Below the pieces are notes generated by a model. The model did not search any database and had not been told where the DNA came from. It worked only from the letters and a program-made list of their open reading frames with translations. Both the position numbers and the translations under genes were made by a program. A stretch of DNA of 64,000 nucleotides. It comes from Photobacterium piscicola. GTDB taxonomy: Bacteria > Pseudomonadota > Gammaproteobacteria > Enterobacterales > Vibrionaceae. This document shows, piece after piece, positions 27,984-36,773 of the stretch. Location of the stretch: contig NZ_FUZI01000007.1 in the NCBI RefSeq assembly GCF_900166965.1, positions 1 to 64,000 on the forward strand, in the 5' to 3' direction. Position 1 is the stretch's first letter. The number at the start of each line of letters is the position of its first letter.

Positions 27984-28678
27984 ATTTTTCAGTCTAAATA
28001 GAATTAGATTTTTTATTATCATTTAATTTATCACTATACTTGTTGTTAATATTTTTATTATTCCTTACGTCCTACTCTTATCTCTACTCTATAACTCTAT
28101 AACTCTATAACTCTATAACTCTATAACTCTATAACTCTATAACTCTATAACCCTATAACTCTATAACTCTATAACCCTATAACTCTATAACCCTATAATA
28201 CATATTTAAATAAAAAAAATAACATTTAACTAGTTTAATAAATAATGAATCAGCATCACAAAAAACACTTTAAAAATTAAATACCAAGCGCATAAAGACC
28301 ATTATTTAAAATAGATAATCATATTGGATGAATATTATTCAACAGCATTAAAACTTATTTAAAATAATAAAATGAATAAGATTCCATATTAAAAATAAAT
28401 ATCAATTAAAAACAATAACATAAGATAATAATAATTCTTAAAAAAACATCAAAACCACATAATAAACCAGGCTATATTTTTATTTTTTCACTATTATTTT
28501 TTGCAAATAACCACCATAACCTAGCTAAGTTATTAATAATTAAAGTGTGATAACGGTCTTATACAAATATAGTTAACCACGTAGAATTAATTGCATAAAC
28601 AACACGCAATACTTATTTAACGCTTCGTAACTTTAAACATAGCCAATCATTAACAGGCATAAATAGAGAGATACTATC
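27984..28678. other. long AT-rich gap before arcA
   Basis: About 700 bases without a gene, extremely A/T-rich, holding an octanucleotide tandem repeat (28091-28194) and presumably the arc promoter. TGTGA-TAACGG-TCTTA at 28546-28561 is a weak CRP-like match. TGAAT-ATT-ATTCA at 28329-28341 and TGAAT-AAG-ATTCC at 28373-28385 resemble ARG boxes but are one base too short in the middle. I found no FNR box here. The arcA ribosome site is AGAGAGA at ~28664-28671. Confidence 0.6.
28091..28194. repeat. octanucleotide tandem repeat, 13 copies
   Basis: Thirteen uninterrupted 8-base units, ten ATAACTCT and three ATAACCCT (units 8, 11 and 13 from the left), with partial units at both ends. Non-coding, ~485 bases before arcA. 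The variants cluster at the right end. Such repeats change length by slipped-strand mispairing. Confidence 0.97.
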
Positions 28679-29899
28679 ATGAGTAACTTTTATGTGGGTT
28701 CTGAAATAGGTCAACTACGCCGCGTACTAATCCATCGTCCAGAGCGTGCTTTAAATAATCTTACACCATCTAATTGCCAAGATTTATTATTTGATGATGT
28801 TTTATCCGTTGAAAAAGCGGGTGAAGAACATGATGTATTTGCGAATACTTTACGCCAACAAGGTGTTGAAGTTTTATTATTGCAAACCATGTTAAGTGAA
28901 ACATTAGCTATTCCTGAAGCCAAAGATTGGTTGCTATCAACGCAAATATCAAATTACCGCTTTGGTGATACCTTTGCGAATGACATTCGCTGTTTCTTAG
29001 CTGACTTACCTCACGCAGAACTCGCTTCCATTTTATTAGGCGGTTTAAGTTACGCCGAATTGCCACTGCAATCTTCTTCTATTATGCAAAGAATGCATTC
29101 ACCTTGTGACTTTATTATTAAGCCATTACCTAATCATCTTTTTACCCGTGATACCTCATGTTGGGTGTATGGCGGTGTTTCTATTAACCCGATGGCTAAA
29201 GAAGCGCGTCAACGTGAAACCAACCACTTACGTGCTATTTACCGCTGGCACCCAACGTTTGCAGGCCAAGACTTCATAAAATACTTTGGCGATGAGCAAA
29301 ATGCTTATGACAAATCCACTATTGAAGGCGGTGATGTTTTAGTTATAGGTAAAGGCAGCGTGTTAATCGGTATGTCAGAGCGCACCACACCACAAGGTGT
29401 TGAAGCATTAGCCGCTAGCTTATTTAAGCACGGCCAAGCCAAACAAGTGATTGCAATGGAATTACCAAAGCATCGTTCATGCATGCACCTTGACACCGTT
29501 ATGACGCATATGCGTGAAGACACTTTCTCTGTTTACCCTGAAGTTATTCGTAAAGATGTCCAATGCTGGAGCCTAACTGGCGATGCTTACGGCAATGTTA
29601 AAGCTAAAGAAGAAAGTTATTTTGTTCACGCTATCGAAAAAGCTTTGGGCGTTGATCAACTTAATTTAATTACCACTGGTGGCGATAACTTTGAAGCTGA
29701 ACGTGAGCAATGGAACGATGCTAACAACGTATTAACCGTCAGCCCTGGGGTAGTTATTGGTTATGAGCGTAACACTTACACCAATGAAAAATACGATAAA
29801 GCAGGCATCACCGTATTACCTATTCCTGGTGATGAACTTGGCCGCGGTCGCGGTGGTGCTCGCTGCATGAGTTGCCCAATTGAGCGTGATGGTATTTAA
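28679..29899 (+). CDS. arcA: arginine deiminase
   Basis: 406 residues. Cytosolic: arginine + H2O to citrulline + NH3, first step of the ADI pathway. Catalytic Cys396 in GARCMSCP, His in HLDTVMTH, and the substrate-binding FTRDTS and EGGDVL motifs are intact. First gene of arcA-arcC-arcB; 62 bases to arcC with a hairpin in between. Gene order A-C-B, rather than the A-B-C of Pseudomonas, matches vibrios as I recall. Makes ammonia (acid protection) and feeds ATP formation. Confidence 0.97.
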   Translation: MSNFYVGSEIGQLRRVLIHRPERALNNLTPSNCQDLLFDDVLSVEKAGEEHDVFANTLRQQGVEVLLLQTMLSETLAIPEAKDWLLSTQISNYRFGDTFANDIRCFLADLPHAELASILLGGLSYAELPLQSSSIMQRMHSPCDFIIKPLPNHLFTRDTSCWVYGGVSINPMAKEARQRETNHLRAIYRWHPTFAGQDFIKYFGDEQNAYDKSTIEGGDVLVIGKGSVLIGMSERTTPQGVEALAASLFKHGQAKQVIAMELPKHRSCMHLDTVMTHMREDTFSVYPEVIRKDVQCWSLTGDAYGNVKAKEESYFVHAIEKALGVDQLNLITTGGDNFEAEREQWNDANNVLTVSPGVVIGYERNTYTNEKYDKAGITVLPIPGDELGRGRGGARCMSCPIERDGI

Positions 29900-29911
29900 C
29901 CCAATAACAAA

Positions 29912-29935
29912 GGCTGGTGCGACTACCGACCAGCC
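29912..29935 (+). other. arcA-arcC intercistronic hairpin
   Basis: GGCTGGT (29912-29918) / ACCAGCC (29929-29935) stem, 10-nt loop, no T run. Probably protects or sets the ratio of the arcA message rather than terminating. Confidence 0.55.
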
Positions 29936-29961
29936 ACTAATAAATACGGAGAGACACAGCG

Positions 29962-30876
29962 ATGACTAAACAAACGGTTGTGGTTGCCCTTGGTGGCAAT
30001 GCTTTATTACGCCGCGGTGAGCCTTTAGAAGCCAGCATTCAACGTCAAAACATTGCAACAGCGGCCAAAACTATCGCGGCAATTGCGCAACAATATAACG
30101 TGGTATTGGTACATGGTAACGGTCCTCAAGTCGGGTTACTGGCACTGCAAGGATTGGAATATAAAAAAGTCATGCCTTACCCATTAGACGTGCTGGGCTC
30201 TGAAACACAAGGCATGATCGGCTATATCTTAATGCAGGAATTAAAGAATTTACTGCCAGAACAAGATGTCTCTTGCATGCTGACTCAAATGCTCGTTGAT
30301 CCACAAGACCCAGCCTTTGCGGATCCAACCAAGCCTATTGGTCCTGTATATCAAGAAGCTGAAGCACGTGAGTTAGCGGAGAAGTTCCAATGGACGGTAA
30401 AGGCTGACGGTCAATATTACCGCCGTGTGGTACCAAGCCCACAACCGATTGGCATCGTGGAATGTGATGCAATCGAAACCTTAATTAAACGCGATCACTT
30501 AGTCATTTGTACTGGTGGCGGTGGTATTCCCGTTAAACGTGAAAATAACAAACTGGTTGGGGTTGAAGCTGTAATTGATAAAGACATGTCAGCAGCTTAT
30601 CTCGCCAAGCAATTAAACGCCGATGCCTTGCTTATTTTGACTGATGCCGATGCTGTTTATCTTGATTGGGGCAAAGCAACCCAAAAAGCCATTTCCAGCA
30701 CCACACCACGTGCATTATCGCAGTACAGCTTTGATGCGGGCTCTATGGGTCCCAAGATTGAAGCTTCCTGCGAATTTATTAAGCAAGGTGGAAAATTAGT
30801 CGGTATCGGCGCATTACATGACGGCTTAGAGATTCTAAAAGGGCTTGCAGGAACAAATATTATTGCAGATAAGTAG
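29962..30876 (+). CDS. arcC: carbamate kinase
   Basis: 304 residues, cytosolic dimer. Carbamoyl phosphate + ADP to ATP + carbamate, the energy-yielding step of the ADI pathway. Family markers: VVALGGNALLRRGE at the start, HGNGPQVGLL, the CTGGGGIPV glycine loop and KPIGPVYQEAEA-type substrate loop, and DKDMSAAYLA. GGAGAG ribosome site ~9 bases upstream. Middle gene of arcACB. Confidence 0.96.
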   Translation: MTKQTVVVALGGNALLRRGEPLEASIQRQNIATAAKTIAAIAQQYNVVLVHGNGPQVGLLALQGLEYKKVMPYPLDVLGSETQGMIGYILMQELKNLLPEQDVSCMLTQMLVDPQDPAFADPTKPIGPVYQEAEARELAEKFQWTVKADGQYYRRVVPSPQPIGIVECDAIETLIKRDHLVICTGGGGIPVKRENNKLVGVEAVIDKDMSAAYLAKQLNADALLILTDADAVYLDWGKATQKAISSTTPRALSQYSFDAGSMGPKIEASCEFIKQGGKLVGIGALHDGLEILKGLAGTNIIADK

Positions 30877-31001
30877 AATAACTATTCACAAACAATAAAA
30901 AATAAGATACACATATTATTAACATTAAATATTTTTGAGTAACTCAACTATAACATAAAAGATTCAGTCGAAGAGATACTGAACCTTAAGAGGGATACAT
31001 C

Positions 31002-32012
31002 ATGGCTTTTAATCTTCGTAATCGTAACTTCCTAAAATTACTTGATTTCACTCCTCGTGAGATTCAACATTTACTTGAACTATCGGCTGAATTAAAAAAA
31101 GCAAAATACAATGGTTATGAGCAACCACGCCTTAAAGGTAAAAACATTGCGCTGATCTTTGAAAAAACCTCAACCCGTACGCGTTGTGCATTTGAAGTTG
31201 CCGCTTTTGATCAAGGCGCACAAGTTTCTTACTTAGGTCCTTCTGGCTCTCAGATTGGCCATAAAGAATCAATGAAAGACACCGCTCGTGTATTAGGTCG
31301 TATGTACGATGGCATTGAATACCGTGGTTTTGGACAAGCTATTGTTGAAGAACTTGGCGCATACGCAGGAGTGCCAGTATGGAATGGTTTAACTGATGAA
31401 TTCCACCCAACGCAAATTTTAGCAGACTTCCTAACGATGCAAGAACACGGCCGCGGCAAAGCATTACATCAAATATCATTTGCTTACCTAGGTGATGCAC
31501 GCAATAACATGGGTAATTCATTAATGGTTGGTGCTGCAAAAATGGGGATGGATATTCGCCTTGTCGCACCAAAAGCTTTTTGGCCTGATGCTGAACTTGT
31601 CGCTCAATGTCGTGAGATCTCCGCTGAAACAGGCGCTAAAATCACCATGACAGAAGACGTTCAAGAAGGTGTTCAAGGGTGTGATTTCCTTTATACCGAT
31701 GTGTGGGTTTCTATGGGTGAAGCCAAAGAAGCATGGGCTGAACGAATCAATTTAATGCTGCCATACCAAGTCAATATGGCAATGTTAAAAGCAACGGGTA
31801 ATCCACATGTGAAATTTATGCACTGTTTACCTGCTTTCCATGGTGAAGATACCACCGTTGGAAAAGAGCTTGCTCAAGCTTACCCTATGCTGTCTAAAGG
31901 GGTAGAAGTAACCGATGAAGTGATTGAATCTGACCACTCAATTGTATTTGATGAAGCAGAAAACCGTATGCATACTATTAAAGCGGTAATGGTAGCAACA
32001 CTGGGTAACTAA
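31002..32012 (+). CDS. arcB: ornithine carbamoyltransferase
   Basis: 336 residues, cytosolic. Interconverts citrulline/phosphate and ornithine/carbamoyl phosphate. Carbamoyl-phosphate site STRTR (in [13 protein letters not shown]), HPTQ, and ornithine-side HCLPAFH are all present. It ends the arcACB cluster but lies 125 bases after arcC, so it may also have its own promoter. Between rraB and pyrB is where vibrios keep the biosynthetic argF (my recollection), so this may be the ancestral argF now serving both directions. Catabolic or anabolic cannot be told from sequence alone. Confidence 0.93.
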   Translation: MAFNLRNRNFLKLLDFTPREIQHLLELSAELKKAKYNGYEQPRLKGKNIALIFEKTSTRTRCAFEVAAFDQGAQVSYLGPSGSQIGHKESMKDTARVLGRMYDGIEYRGFGQAIVEELGAYAGVPVWNGLTDEFHPTQILADFLTMQEHGRGKALHQISFAYLGDARNNMGNSLMVGAAKMGMDIRLVAPKAFWPDAELVAQCREISAETGAKITMTEDVQEGVQGCDFLYTDVWVSMGEAKEAWAERINLMLPYQVNMAMLKATGNPHVKFMHCLPAFHGEDTTVGKELAQAYPMLSKGVEVTDEVIESDHSIVFDEAENRMHTIKAVMVATLGN

Positions 32013-32043
32013 GTGACTATCAACAATAATAATGTTTAATACC

Positions 32044-32065
32044 CTGCCGTTCGCTTGAACGGCAG
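32044..32065 (+). terminator. probable arcB terminator
   Basis: CTGCCGTT / AACGGCAG stem, 6-nt loop, then TTGCATATTTTT; the T run is displaced, so strength is doubtful. Confidence 0.6.
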
Positions 32066-32192
32066 TTGCATATTTTTGCAGACATAAAATTCAACACAAA
32101 ATAAATATCTTTACTTTTCATACAAATAAGAACAGAAAACACCAAAAATTACATAACTAAAATTGCATAAAAATCCGTAGATTGAATAGTTA

Positions 32193-32208
32193 ACGCAAAC
32201 GCTTGCGC
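32193..32208. promoter_or_regulatory. PurR-like operator over the pyrBI -35 box
   Basis: ACGCAAACGCTTGCGC matches the ideal symmetric purine-repressor operator ACGCAAACGTTTGCGT at 14 of 16 positions. Its right end covers the -35 hexamer (32203-32208), a placement that would block RNA polymerase. Pattern match only. Confidence 0.6.
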
Positions 32209-32230
32209 CATAAAAAATAGACGGTATAAT
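32203..32230 (+). promoter_or_regulatory. pyrBI promoter
   Basis: TTGCGC (32203-32208), 16-nt spacer, perfect TATAAT (32225-32230), start of transcription near 32237, then the leader peptide ATG at 32261. Confidence 0.75.
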
Positions 32231-32260
32231 CCTTGCAATTTGCCTAGCAAGAGATAAAAA

Positions 32261-32362
32261 ATGAACCCTGCAATCAACTCGACATTAACTCGCAGTAATC
32301 ATCCTTTGATGATGGTTTGTTATTTTATTTTTCCTATTTTTCAAAAAAAAGCCTCCTTTTAA
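32261..32362 (+). CDS. pyrL: pyrBI leader peptide
   Basis: 33-codon ORF with AGAGATAAAAA ahead of ATG; translation MNPAINSTLTRSNHPLMMVC, then YFIFPIFQKKASF. The codons for YFIFPIF lie in a U-rich run (32315-32341) just before the attenuator, and the stop codon (32360-32362) falls in the terminator loop. This is the pyrL arrangement of E. coli: low UTP stalls polymerase in the U tract, the ribosome catches up, covers the hairpin and pyrBI is expressed. Sequence differs from E. coli PyrL; the design is the same. Confidence 0.82.
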   Translation: MNPAINSTLTRSNHPLMMVCYFIFPIFQKKASF

Positions 32363-32378
32363 TAGGGGGCTTTTTTTT
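32343..32378 (+). terminator. pyrBI UTP-sensing attenuator
   Basis: AAAAAAAAGCCTCC (32343-32356) pairs with GGGGGCTTTTTTTT (32365-32378) across an 8-nt loop, one U-G pair: a strong Rho-independent terminator located 65 bases before pyrB and overlapping the end of the leader peptide. Confidence 0.88.
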
Positions 32379-32442
32379 GCCTAAAATTTAGCAAACAACA
32401 ACCGTATTTCAATTTAATCAAACCATCATAGGGAAAGAAGCC

Positions 32443-33372
32443 ATGGCTAATTCGCTGTTTAAAAAGCATATTATTTCTATACCAGAGCTTAATCGTGCTG
32501 AACTAGAGCTTATTATTGATACAGCTGCGAGACTAAAAGCCGAACCTAACCCGACCTTACTTAAAAATAAAGTCGTCGCTAGTTGCTTCTTTGAACCATC
32601 GACCCGTACCCGTCTTTCTTTTGAAACCGCTATCCAACGCCTAGGTGGCACAGTGGTCGGTTTTGATTCACCAGGAAATACATCGCTGGCGAATAAAGGC
32701 GAAACATTATCTGACTCAGTGCAAGTGATTACTTCTTATGTTGATGCATTTGTTATGCGTCATCCGCAAGAAGGGGCTGCACGTTTAGCGTCTGAGTTTT
32801 CTAATGGTGTACCTGTTATCAATGGTGGCGATGGTGCAAACCAACACCCAACCCAAACCTTGTTGGATCTATTTACTATTCATGAAACCCAAGGTCGACT
32901 TGATGGTATTAATATCGCCTTCGTTGGTGATTTAAAATATGGCCGTACCGTACACTCATTAACTCAAGCATTATCAAAGTTTAATGATGTTAAATTCTTC
33001 TTTATTGCCCCTGAAGTATTGGCAATGCCGGATTATATTTGTGAAGAATTGGATGATGCAGGTATCAGTTACAGCTTGCACAACAACATGGAAGACGTCA
33101 TTCCTGAGTTAGATATTCTTTACATGACTCGTGTTCAAAAAGAGCGTTTTGATGAGTCTGAATATGTGCATATGAAAGCCGCTTATATTTTAACCGCCAA
33201 CATGTTAGAAAGCGCTCGTGACAACCTAAAAGTATTACATCCACTGCCACGGGTTGATGAAATCACTGTCGATGTCGATAAGACTAAATATGCTTACTTC
33301 TTCCAACAAGCAGAAAATGGTGTTTATGCGCGTCAAGCGTTACTGGCTCTTGTACTTAATGAAACTTTATAA
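32443..33372 (+). CDS. pyrB: aspartate carbamoyltransferase, catalytic chain
   Basis: 309 residues. Cytosolic; carbamoyl phosphate + aspartate to carbamoyl aspartate, first committed step of pyrimidine synthesis. Carbamoyl-phosphate site [23 protein letters not shown], and HPLPRVDEI near the C terminus are intact. Works as 2 trimers with 3 PyrI dimers. 15 bases before pyrI (same operon), under attenuation and perhaps PurR-type control. Confidence 0.98.
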   Translation: MANSLFKKHIISIPELNRAELELIIDTAARLKAEPNPTLLKNKVVASCFFEPSTRTRLSFETAIQRLGGTVVGFDSPGNTSLANKGETLSDSVQVITSYVDAFVMRHPQEGAARLASEFSNGVPVINGGDGANQHPTQTLLDLFTIHETQGRLDGINIAFVGDLKYGRTVHSLTQALSKFNDVKFFFIAPEVLAMPDYICEELDDAGISYSLHNNMEDVIPELDILYMTRVQKERFDESEYVHMKAAYILTANMLESARDNLKVLHPLPRVDEITVDVDKTKYAYFFQQAENGVYARQALLALVLNETL

Positions 33373-33387
33373 AAAGGTGTGATGATC

Positions 33388-33855
33388 ATGGTTAAGGAAA
33401 CCCAACTAAAAGTTGAAGCAATTAAAAACGGTACTGTTATCGATCATATCCCAGCCAATATTGGTATTAAGATTCTTAAATTATTTAATATCGATGGTAC
33501 AAATGAGCGTGTCACTATCGGGCTTAATTTGCCATCTTCTGCGCTAGGTGCTAAAGATCTAATTAAAATTGAAAATGTGTTTGTCACTGAAGATCAAGCC
33601 AATCAATTAGCGCTTTACGCACCAAAGGCAACGGTTAATCAAATTGAAAATTATGAAGTAGTTAAAAAGCTAAATTTATCACTACCTGAATTTATCAGTG
33701 CTATCTTCAAATGCCCAAACAGTAACTGTATATCACACGGCGAACCCGTTAACAGTGGCTTTAAAGTGCTGACTAAAAAATCAGATATTCAGCTAAAATG
33801 TAAATACTGCGAAAAAGTGTTCTCACGCCAAATCGTCACTGAATGTAATAGCTAA
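33388..33855 (+). CDS. pyrI: aspartate carbamoyltransferase, regulatory chain
   Basis: 155 residues from ATG 33388, ten bases after AAAAAGG; GTG 33379 and ATG 33382 lie too close to it, and the conserved start is [22 protein letters not shown]-terminal allosteric domain binds CTP/UTP or ATP; C-terminal zinc domain has the four cysteines as C-x4-C (CPNSNC) and C-x2-C (CKYC). Binds PyrB trimers. Ends at a compound hairpin. Confidence 0.96.
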   Translation: MVKETQLKVEAIKNGTVIDHIPANIGIKILKLFNIDGTNERVTIGLNLPSSALGAKDLIKIENVFVTEDQANQLALYAPKATVNQIENYEVVKKLNLSLPEFISAIFKCPNSNCISHGEPVNSGFKVLTKKSDIQLKCKYCEKVFSRQIVTECNS

Positions 33856-33874
33856 TATTACTATTCACTCCTCT

Positions 33875-33919
33875 TACCCAGTAAATACACTTTCAATAAC
33901 AAAGTGTAGGCGCTGGGTA
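33875..33919 (+). terminator. probable pyrBI terminator
   Basis: Nested stem: TACCCAG/CTGGGTA outside and TACACTTT/AAAGTGTA inside, separated by a symmetric 4+4 internal loop, followed by TGTTTTCCTC. 20 bases after pyrI. Confidence 0.65.
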
Positions 33920-34031
33920 TGTTTTCCTCTACAAGATCACAGATTTGTTATTAATTAGCCATATTCAATAACGTTAATCAGCATCACATTGCCATTATTC
34001 ACTACAATAACTCCATCTTACGTTTGTTATT

Positions 34032-34066
34032 TGGTGATAATGGTCATATCACCACTATATTATAAT
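34032..34066. promoter_or_regulatory. operator-like palindrome and promoter of the ArgR paralogue
   Basis: TGGTGATA (34032-34039), 7-nt spacer, TATCACCA (34047-34054): a perfect 8-bp inverted repeat. AT-rich -10 candidates TATATT/TATAAT follow at 34056-34066, so a protein bound here would cover the promoter. It does not look like an ARG box, FNR or CRP site. Confidence 0.55.
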
Positions 34067-34162
34067 TGATACTATCCATATGAAATAATGCGCACATTGC
34101 CGCGCCGATAATTTATATCGCCAACCCATTATTGATTCATACATTGCCAAGGAGTGACTTCA

Positions 34163-34648
34163 ATGGATATCCAACCCCCAGCAATCGATCATCATTATTG
34201 TAATGATAATATGACATCAGCATGTAAACGTTTATTACAACAACAAAGCTTTACAACGCAAGATGATATTCGGTATCAATTAATTGAATTAGGCTTTCAC
34301 GATATCAGCCAATCAACAGTATCACGGCTATTACTACGCTTAGGCGTAGCGAAAGTACCCAATGCTGCGGGGAAAAAAATTTATTGCCTTACCACCGAAA
34401 ATGAACCGATTAAAATTAATGCATCCATTGCATCACAAATAGAATTTGTCAGTCATAACCAACTTGTTGTGGTCATTAAAACTCACCCTGGTAGTGCACA
34501 ATTAGTGGCACGATTAATTGATATGCAGCCTCATGTGGATATTTTAGGCACCATCGGTGGCAATGATACGGTGATGGTTGCACCAAAAGACATAACACGA
34601 ATCAACCAATGCCTACAGGTAGTAAAACATTGCTTAGGGTTGAAATAG
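34163..34648 (+). CDS. ArgR-family arginine regulator (paralogue)
   Basis: 161 residues from ATG 34163, eight bases after AAGGAG; GTG 34154 overlaps that site. N-terminal winged helix (~15-78; HDISQSTVSRLLLRLGV is the recognition helix) and C-terminal oligomerisation/arginine domain (~92-161; THPGSAQLVARLID, GTIGGNDT). In E. coli ArgR the last motif is GTIAGDDT and both Asp contact arginine; here the first is Asn134. The sequence is diverged from a standard ArgR, so it is probably a dedicated ADI regulator, not the housekeeping repressor. Single gene, next to pyrBI and arcACB. Confidence 0.85.
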   Translation: MDIQPPAIDHHYCNDNMTSACKRLLQQQSFTTQDDIRYQLIELGFHDISQSTVSRLLLRLGVAKVPNAAGKKIYCLTTENEPIKINASIASQIEFVSHNQLVVVIKTHPGSAQLVARLIDMQPHVDILGTIGGNDTVMVAPKDITRINQCLQVVKHCLGLK

Positions 34649-34758
34649 CGATTGATTACGATGATCATTAGTTGAATATAAGCGTTATTGCCCCCATATT
34701 AATTAACACTTAAAGGCGATTACCTGTGCCTTTTTATGATCATTAAATAGGATAAATC

Positions 34759-35145
34759 ATGACAAAAATTCTTCATACAGAGCAAGCACCAGCAGCAATC
34801 GGTCCTTACGTACAAGGTGTTGATCTTGGTAGCATGGTGCTAACATCAGGCCAGATCCCTGTTAACCCACTAACAGGTGACGTTGCAGAAGACATTGCCG
34901 TTCAAACACGTCAATCATTAGATAACGTTAAAGCAGTTGTAGAAGCATCAGGCTTAGGCGTTGCTGATATCGTGAAGATGACTGTATTTGTTAAAGATCT
35001 AAATGATTTTGGTGCAGTAAATGAAGTTTACGGTGCATTTTTCGATGAACACAATGCGCCTTACCCTGCTCGCTCTTGTGTTGAAGTTACGCGTCTACCT
35101 AAAGATGTAAAAATTGAAATTGAAGCGATTGCTGTACGTAAATAA
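34759..35145 (+). CDS. ridA: RidA reactive enamine/imine deaminase
   Basis: 128 residues, usual length, cytosolic trimer. Hydrolyses reactive 2-aminoacrylate-type imines formed by PLP enzymes, protecting other PLP enzymes. The conserved SGQIPVNPLTG, and the active-site region ARSCVEVTRLPKDVKIEIEAIA with the carboxylate-binding Arg, are present. ridA next to pyrBI is conserved in enterics and vibrios. AATAGGA ribosome site. Confidence 0.96.
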   Translation: MTKILHTEQAPAAIGPYVQGVDLGSMVLTSGQIPVNPLTGDVAEDIAVQTRQSLDNVKAVVEASGLGVADIVKMTVFVKDLNDFGAVNEVYGAFFDEHNAPYPARSCVEVTRLPKDVKIEIEAIAVRK

Positions 35146-35150
35146 TCGTT

Positions 35151-35190
35151 AAAAAAGCGATCACGAGACTGAAATTAGTGATCGCTTTTT
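35151..35190. terminator. bidirectional terminator (ridA / idi)
   Basis: AAAAAAGCGATCAC / GTGATCGCTTTTT stem, 13-nt loop, between convergent stops. Confidence 0.85.
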
Positions 35191-35200
35191 ATTATTAGAA

Positions 35201-35734
35201 TTAAGAATAAGACTGTTCAGCCATTGCAAATACCTGCGCAAACCATGCGGTAAATAACTGCGGGGCTTGTTGTAATTGCAACTGCAACTCCGCGATAGAC
35301 CACCAACGATAAGCCATCACTTCTGCAGGATTAGGCGTAAACACCAAACCGTCACCATTTGCGATCAGCACATGATCTAACTCATGCTCAATTAACTGTT
35401 GATCCAATGTCGCGTAATAACAAAAATGACCCACATCGATTAAGTGGGTTGATAACGTAATGCCCATTTCTTCTTGTAAGCGACGAATACCCGCTTGGCT
35501 AAATGACTCCCCTTGACGAGGGTGAGAACAACAAGTATTGGTCCACAAACCACCGCTATGATATTTCTCTAGTGCGCGTTGATGTAATAAATACTCACGC
35601 CCAGAGGGAGTATCACGATAAAGTAATACTGAAAACGCCAAATGCAATGTGCCATCACGGTGAGCCTGCATTTTTTCTTGTAGACCAAGTTCATGGCCTT
35701 GTTCATCTACTAATACTACATATTCTTCAGTCAT
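35201..35734 (-). CDS. idi: isopentenyl-diphosphate delta-isomerase, type 1
   Basis: 177 residues (E. coli 182), cytosolic Nudix-fold enzyme: IPP to DMAPP. Catalytic Cys in NTCCSHPR and catalytic Glu in IEHELDH are present, with the Nudix-like RRLQEEMGI helix. It is not essential where the MEP pathway makes both isomers, so its role is to balance isoprenoid precursors. Alone on its strand, behind plsC and separated from it by a terminator. In E. coli idi lies by lysS instead. Confidence 0.93.
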   Translation of the reverse strand: MTEEYVVLVDEQGHELGLQEKMQAHRDGTLHLAFSVLLYRDTPSGREYLLHQRALEKYHSGGLWTNTCCSHPRQGESFSQAGIRRLQEEMGITLSTHLIDVGHFCYYATLDQQLIEHELDHVLIANGDGLVFTPNPAEVMAYRWWSIAELQLQLQQAPQLFTAWFAQVFAMAEQSYS

Positions 35735-35794
35735 GATTATCTTCTACTTTTATATCAAAATATTGCTTTTTGTTATTTATTAACAATAAAACAA

Positions 35795-35827
35795 AACAAG
35801 GACATGTTCATAAAACATGTCCTTGTT
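35795..35827 (-). terminator. plsC terminator
   Basis: 14-bp perfect stem AACAAGGACATGTT / AACATGTCCTTGTT, 5-nt loop; on the minus strand it is followed by TTGTTTTATTG, so it ends plsC transcription. Confidence 0.8.
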
Positions 35828-35883
35828 AATGATGCTCATGTTATATCTTTTAGCTATATTTATTAAGCTTTAAATAGATACAG

Positions 35884-36609
35884 TTAATGTTTATTGCGTT
35901 GAGCTACTTCTTGATCTAATTCTGCTAGCTTCACAGCCATTAGATCACGACTTTGGGTTAATAAGTTACGAACATCTTCTTTATCCAAGCCAAGCGTCGC
36001 AATCGGCTTCATTACCTCAACGATCACAAGGCCATTATCCCAACGGTTTAGTTTTACGTTATCAGTTGAACTACAAACAATGGGTACAACAGGAACTTGA
36101 GCACCGATAGCGGCATGAAAAGCGCCTGTTTTAAAAGGCAATAAACCACGTCCACGAGAGCGTGTACCTTCAGGGAACATCCATACTGAGACTTTATTTT
36201 TTTTAATTTTATCCACAACCTGACCAATAGTGCCAACCGCTTTACTGCGATTTGCACGATCAATGAGAATGTTACCTGTGATCCAGTATAATTGCCCAAA
36301 CAATGGGATCCAGACTAAACTTTTTTTACCTACGGTTACTGTTCGCTGCATAATTGCACCAGAAACAGTAAATAAATCATAAGTATTTTGGTGGTTAGCA
36401 ATATAAACCGCTGGACCTACTTGATCAGCACCTTCAGCATAACGGATTTCAAGTTTAATCCCGACAACCCGCGACATTTTGCTAAAAAGCCGCCCAAAAG
36501 TATAAACATGTTTAGGGTTTCGAGGGCTAAATAAGCAATAACCACAGCCAAAGACAAAGGTTACAATCGCAAAGATCGCGACCGCAATCATGCGTAAAAT
36601 ATAAATCAT
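35884..36609 (-). CDS. plsC: 1-acyl-sn-glycerol-3-phosphate acyltransferase
   Basis: 241 residues. Inner-membrane enzyme that adds the second acyl chain to lysophosphatidate in phospholipid synthesis. N-terminal membrane helix (IAVAIFAIVTFVFGCG), catalytic H-x4-D as NHQNTYD, and FPEGTRSRG substrate motif; these match PlsC. Located just downstream of parC, as in E. coli. Its own terminator follows. Confidence 0.95.
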   Translation of the reverse strand: MIYILRMIAVAIFAIVTFVFGCGYCLFSPRNPKHVYTFGRLFSKMSRVVGIKLEIRYAEGADQVGPAVYIANHQNTYDLFTVSGAIMQRTVTVGKKSLVWIPLFGQLYWITGNILIDRANRSKAVGTIGQVVDKIKKNKVSVWMFPEGTRSRGRGLLPFKTGAFHAAIGAQVPVVPIVCSSTDNVKLNRWDNGLVIVEVMKPIATLGLDKEDVRNLLTQSRDLMAVKLAELDQEVAQRNKH

Positions 36610-36726
36610 TCAAACACTCCTCAGCGTACAAGTGTGCGCCAGTATACCCACAGCAAAGAAAATTACACCTGTTATATGGATCTATAACGTTATAATTAAC
36701 AACACAACCTACACACATAAATCATT

Positions 36727-36753
36727 AAAAAACCCTCAATAAAAAGAGGGCTT
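36727..36753 (-). terminator. parC terminator
   Basis: Minus strand AAGCCCTC / GAGGGTTT (one G-U) with 8-nt loop and a T6 run, 20 bases beyond the parC stop. Confidence 0.75.
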
Positions 36754-36773
36754 TATGGTATCTATCACCGTCA

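Noticed and set aside
28091-28194. Possible CRISPR array
   Set aside because: The unit is 8 bases and repeats are contiguous with no spacers; it is a simple tandem repeat.
28329-28385. Two ARG-box-like sequences upstream of arcA
   Set aside because: TGAAT-ATT-ATTCA and TGAAT-AAG-ATTCC have 3-nt centres instead of the 4 required, and lie 44 bases apart rather than the ~21 usual for ArgR pairs. Kept only as a note.
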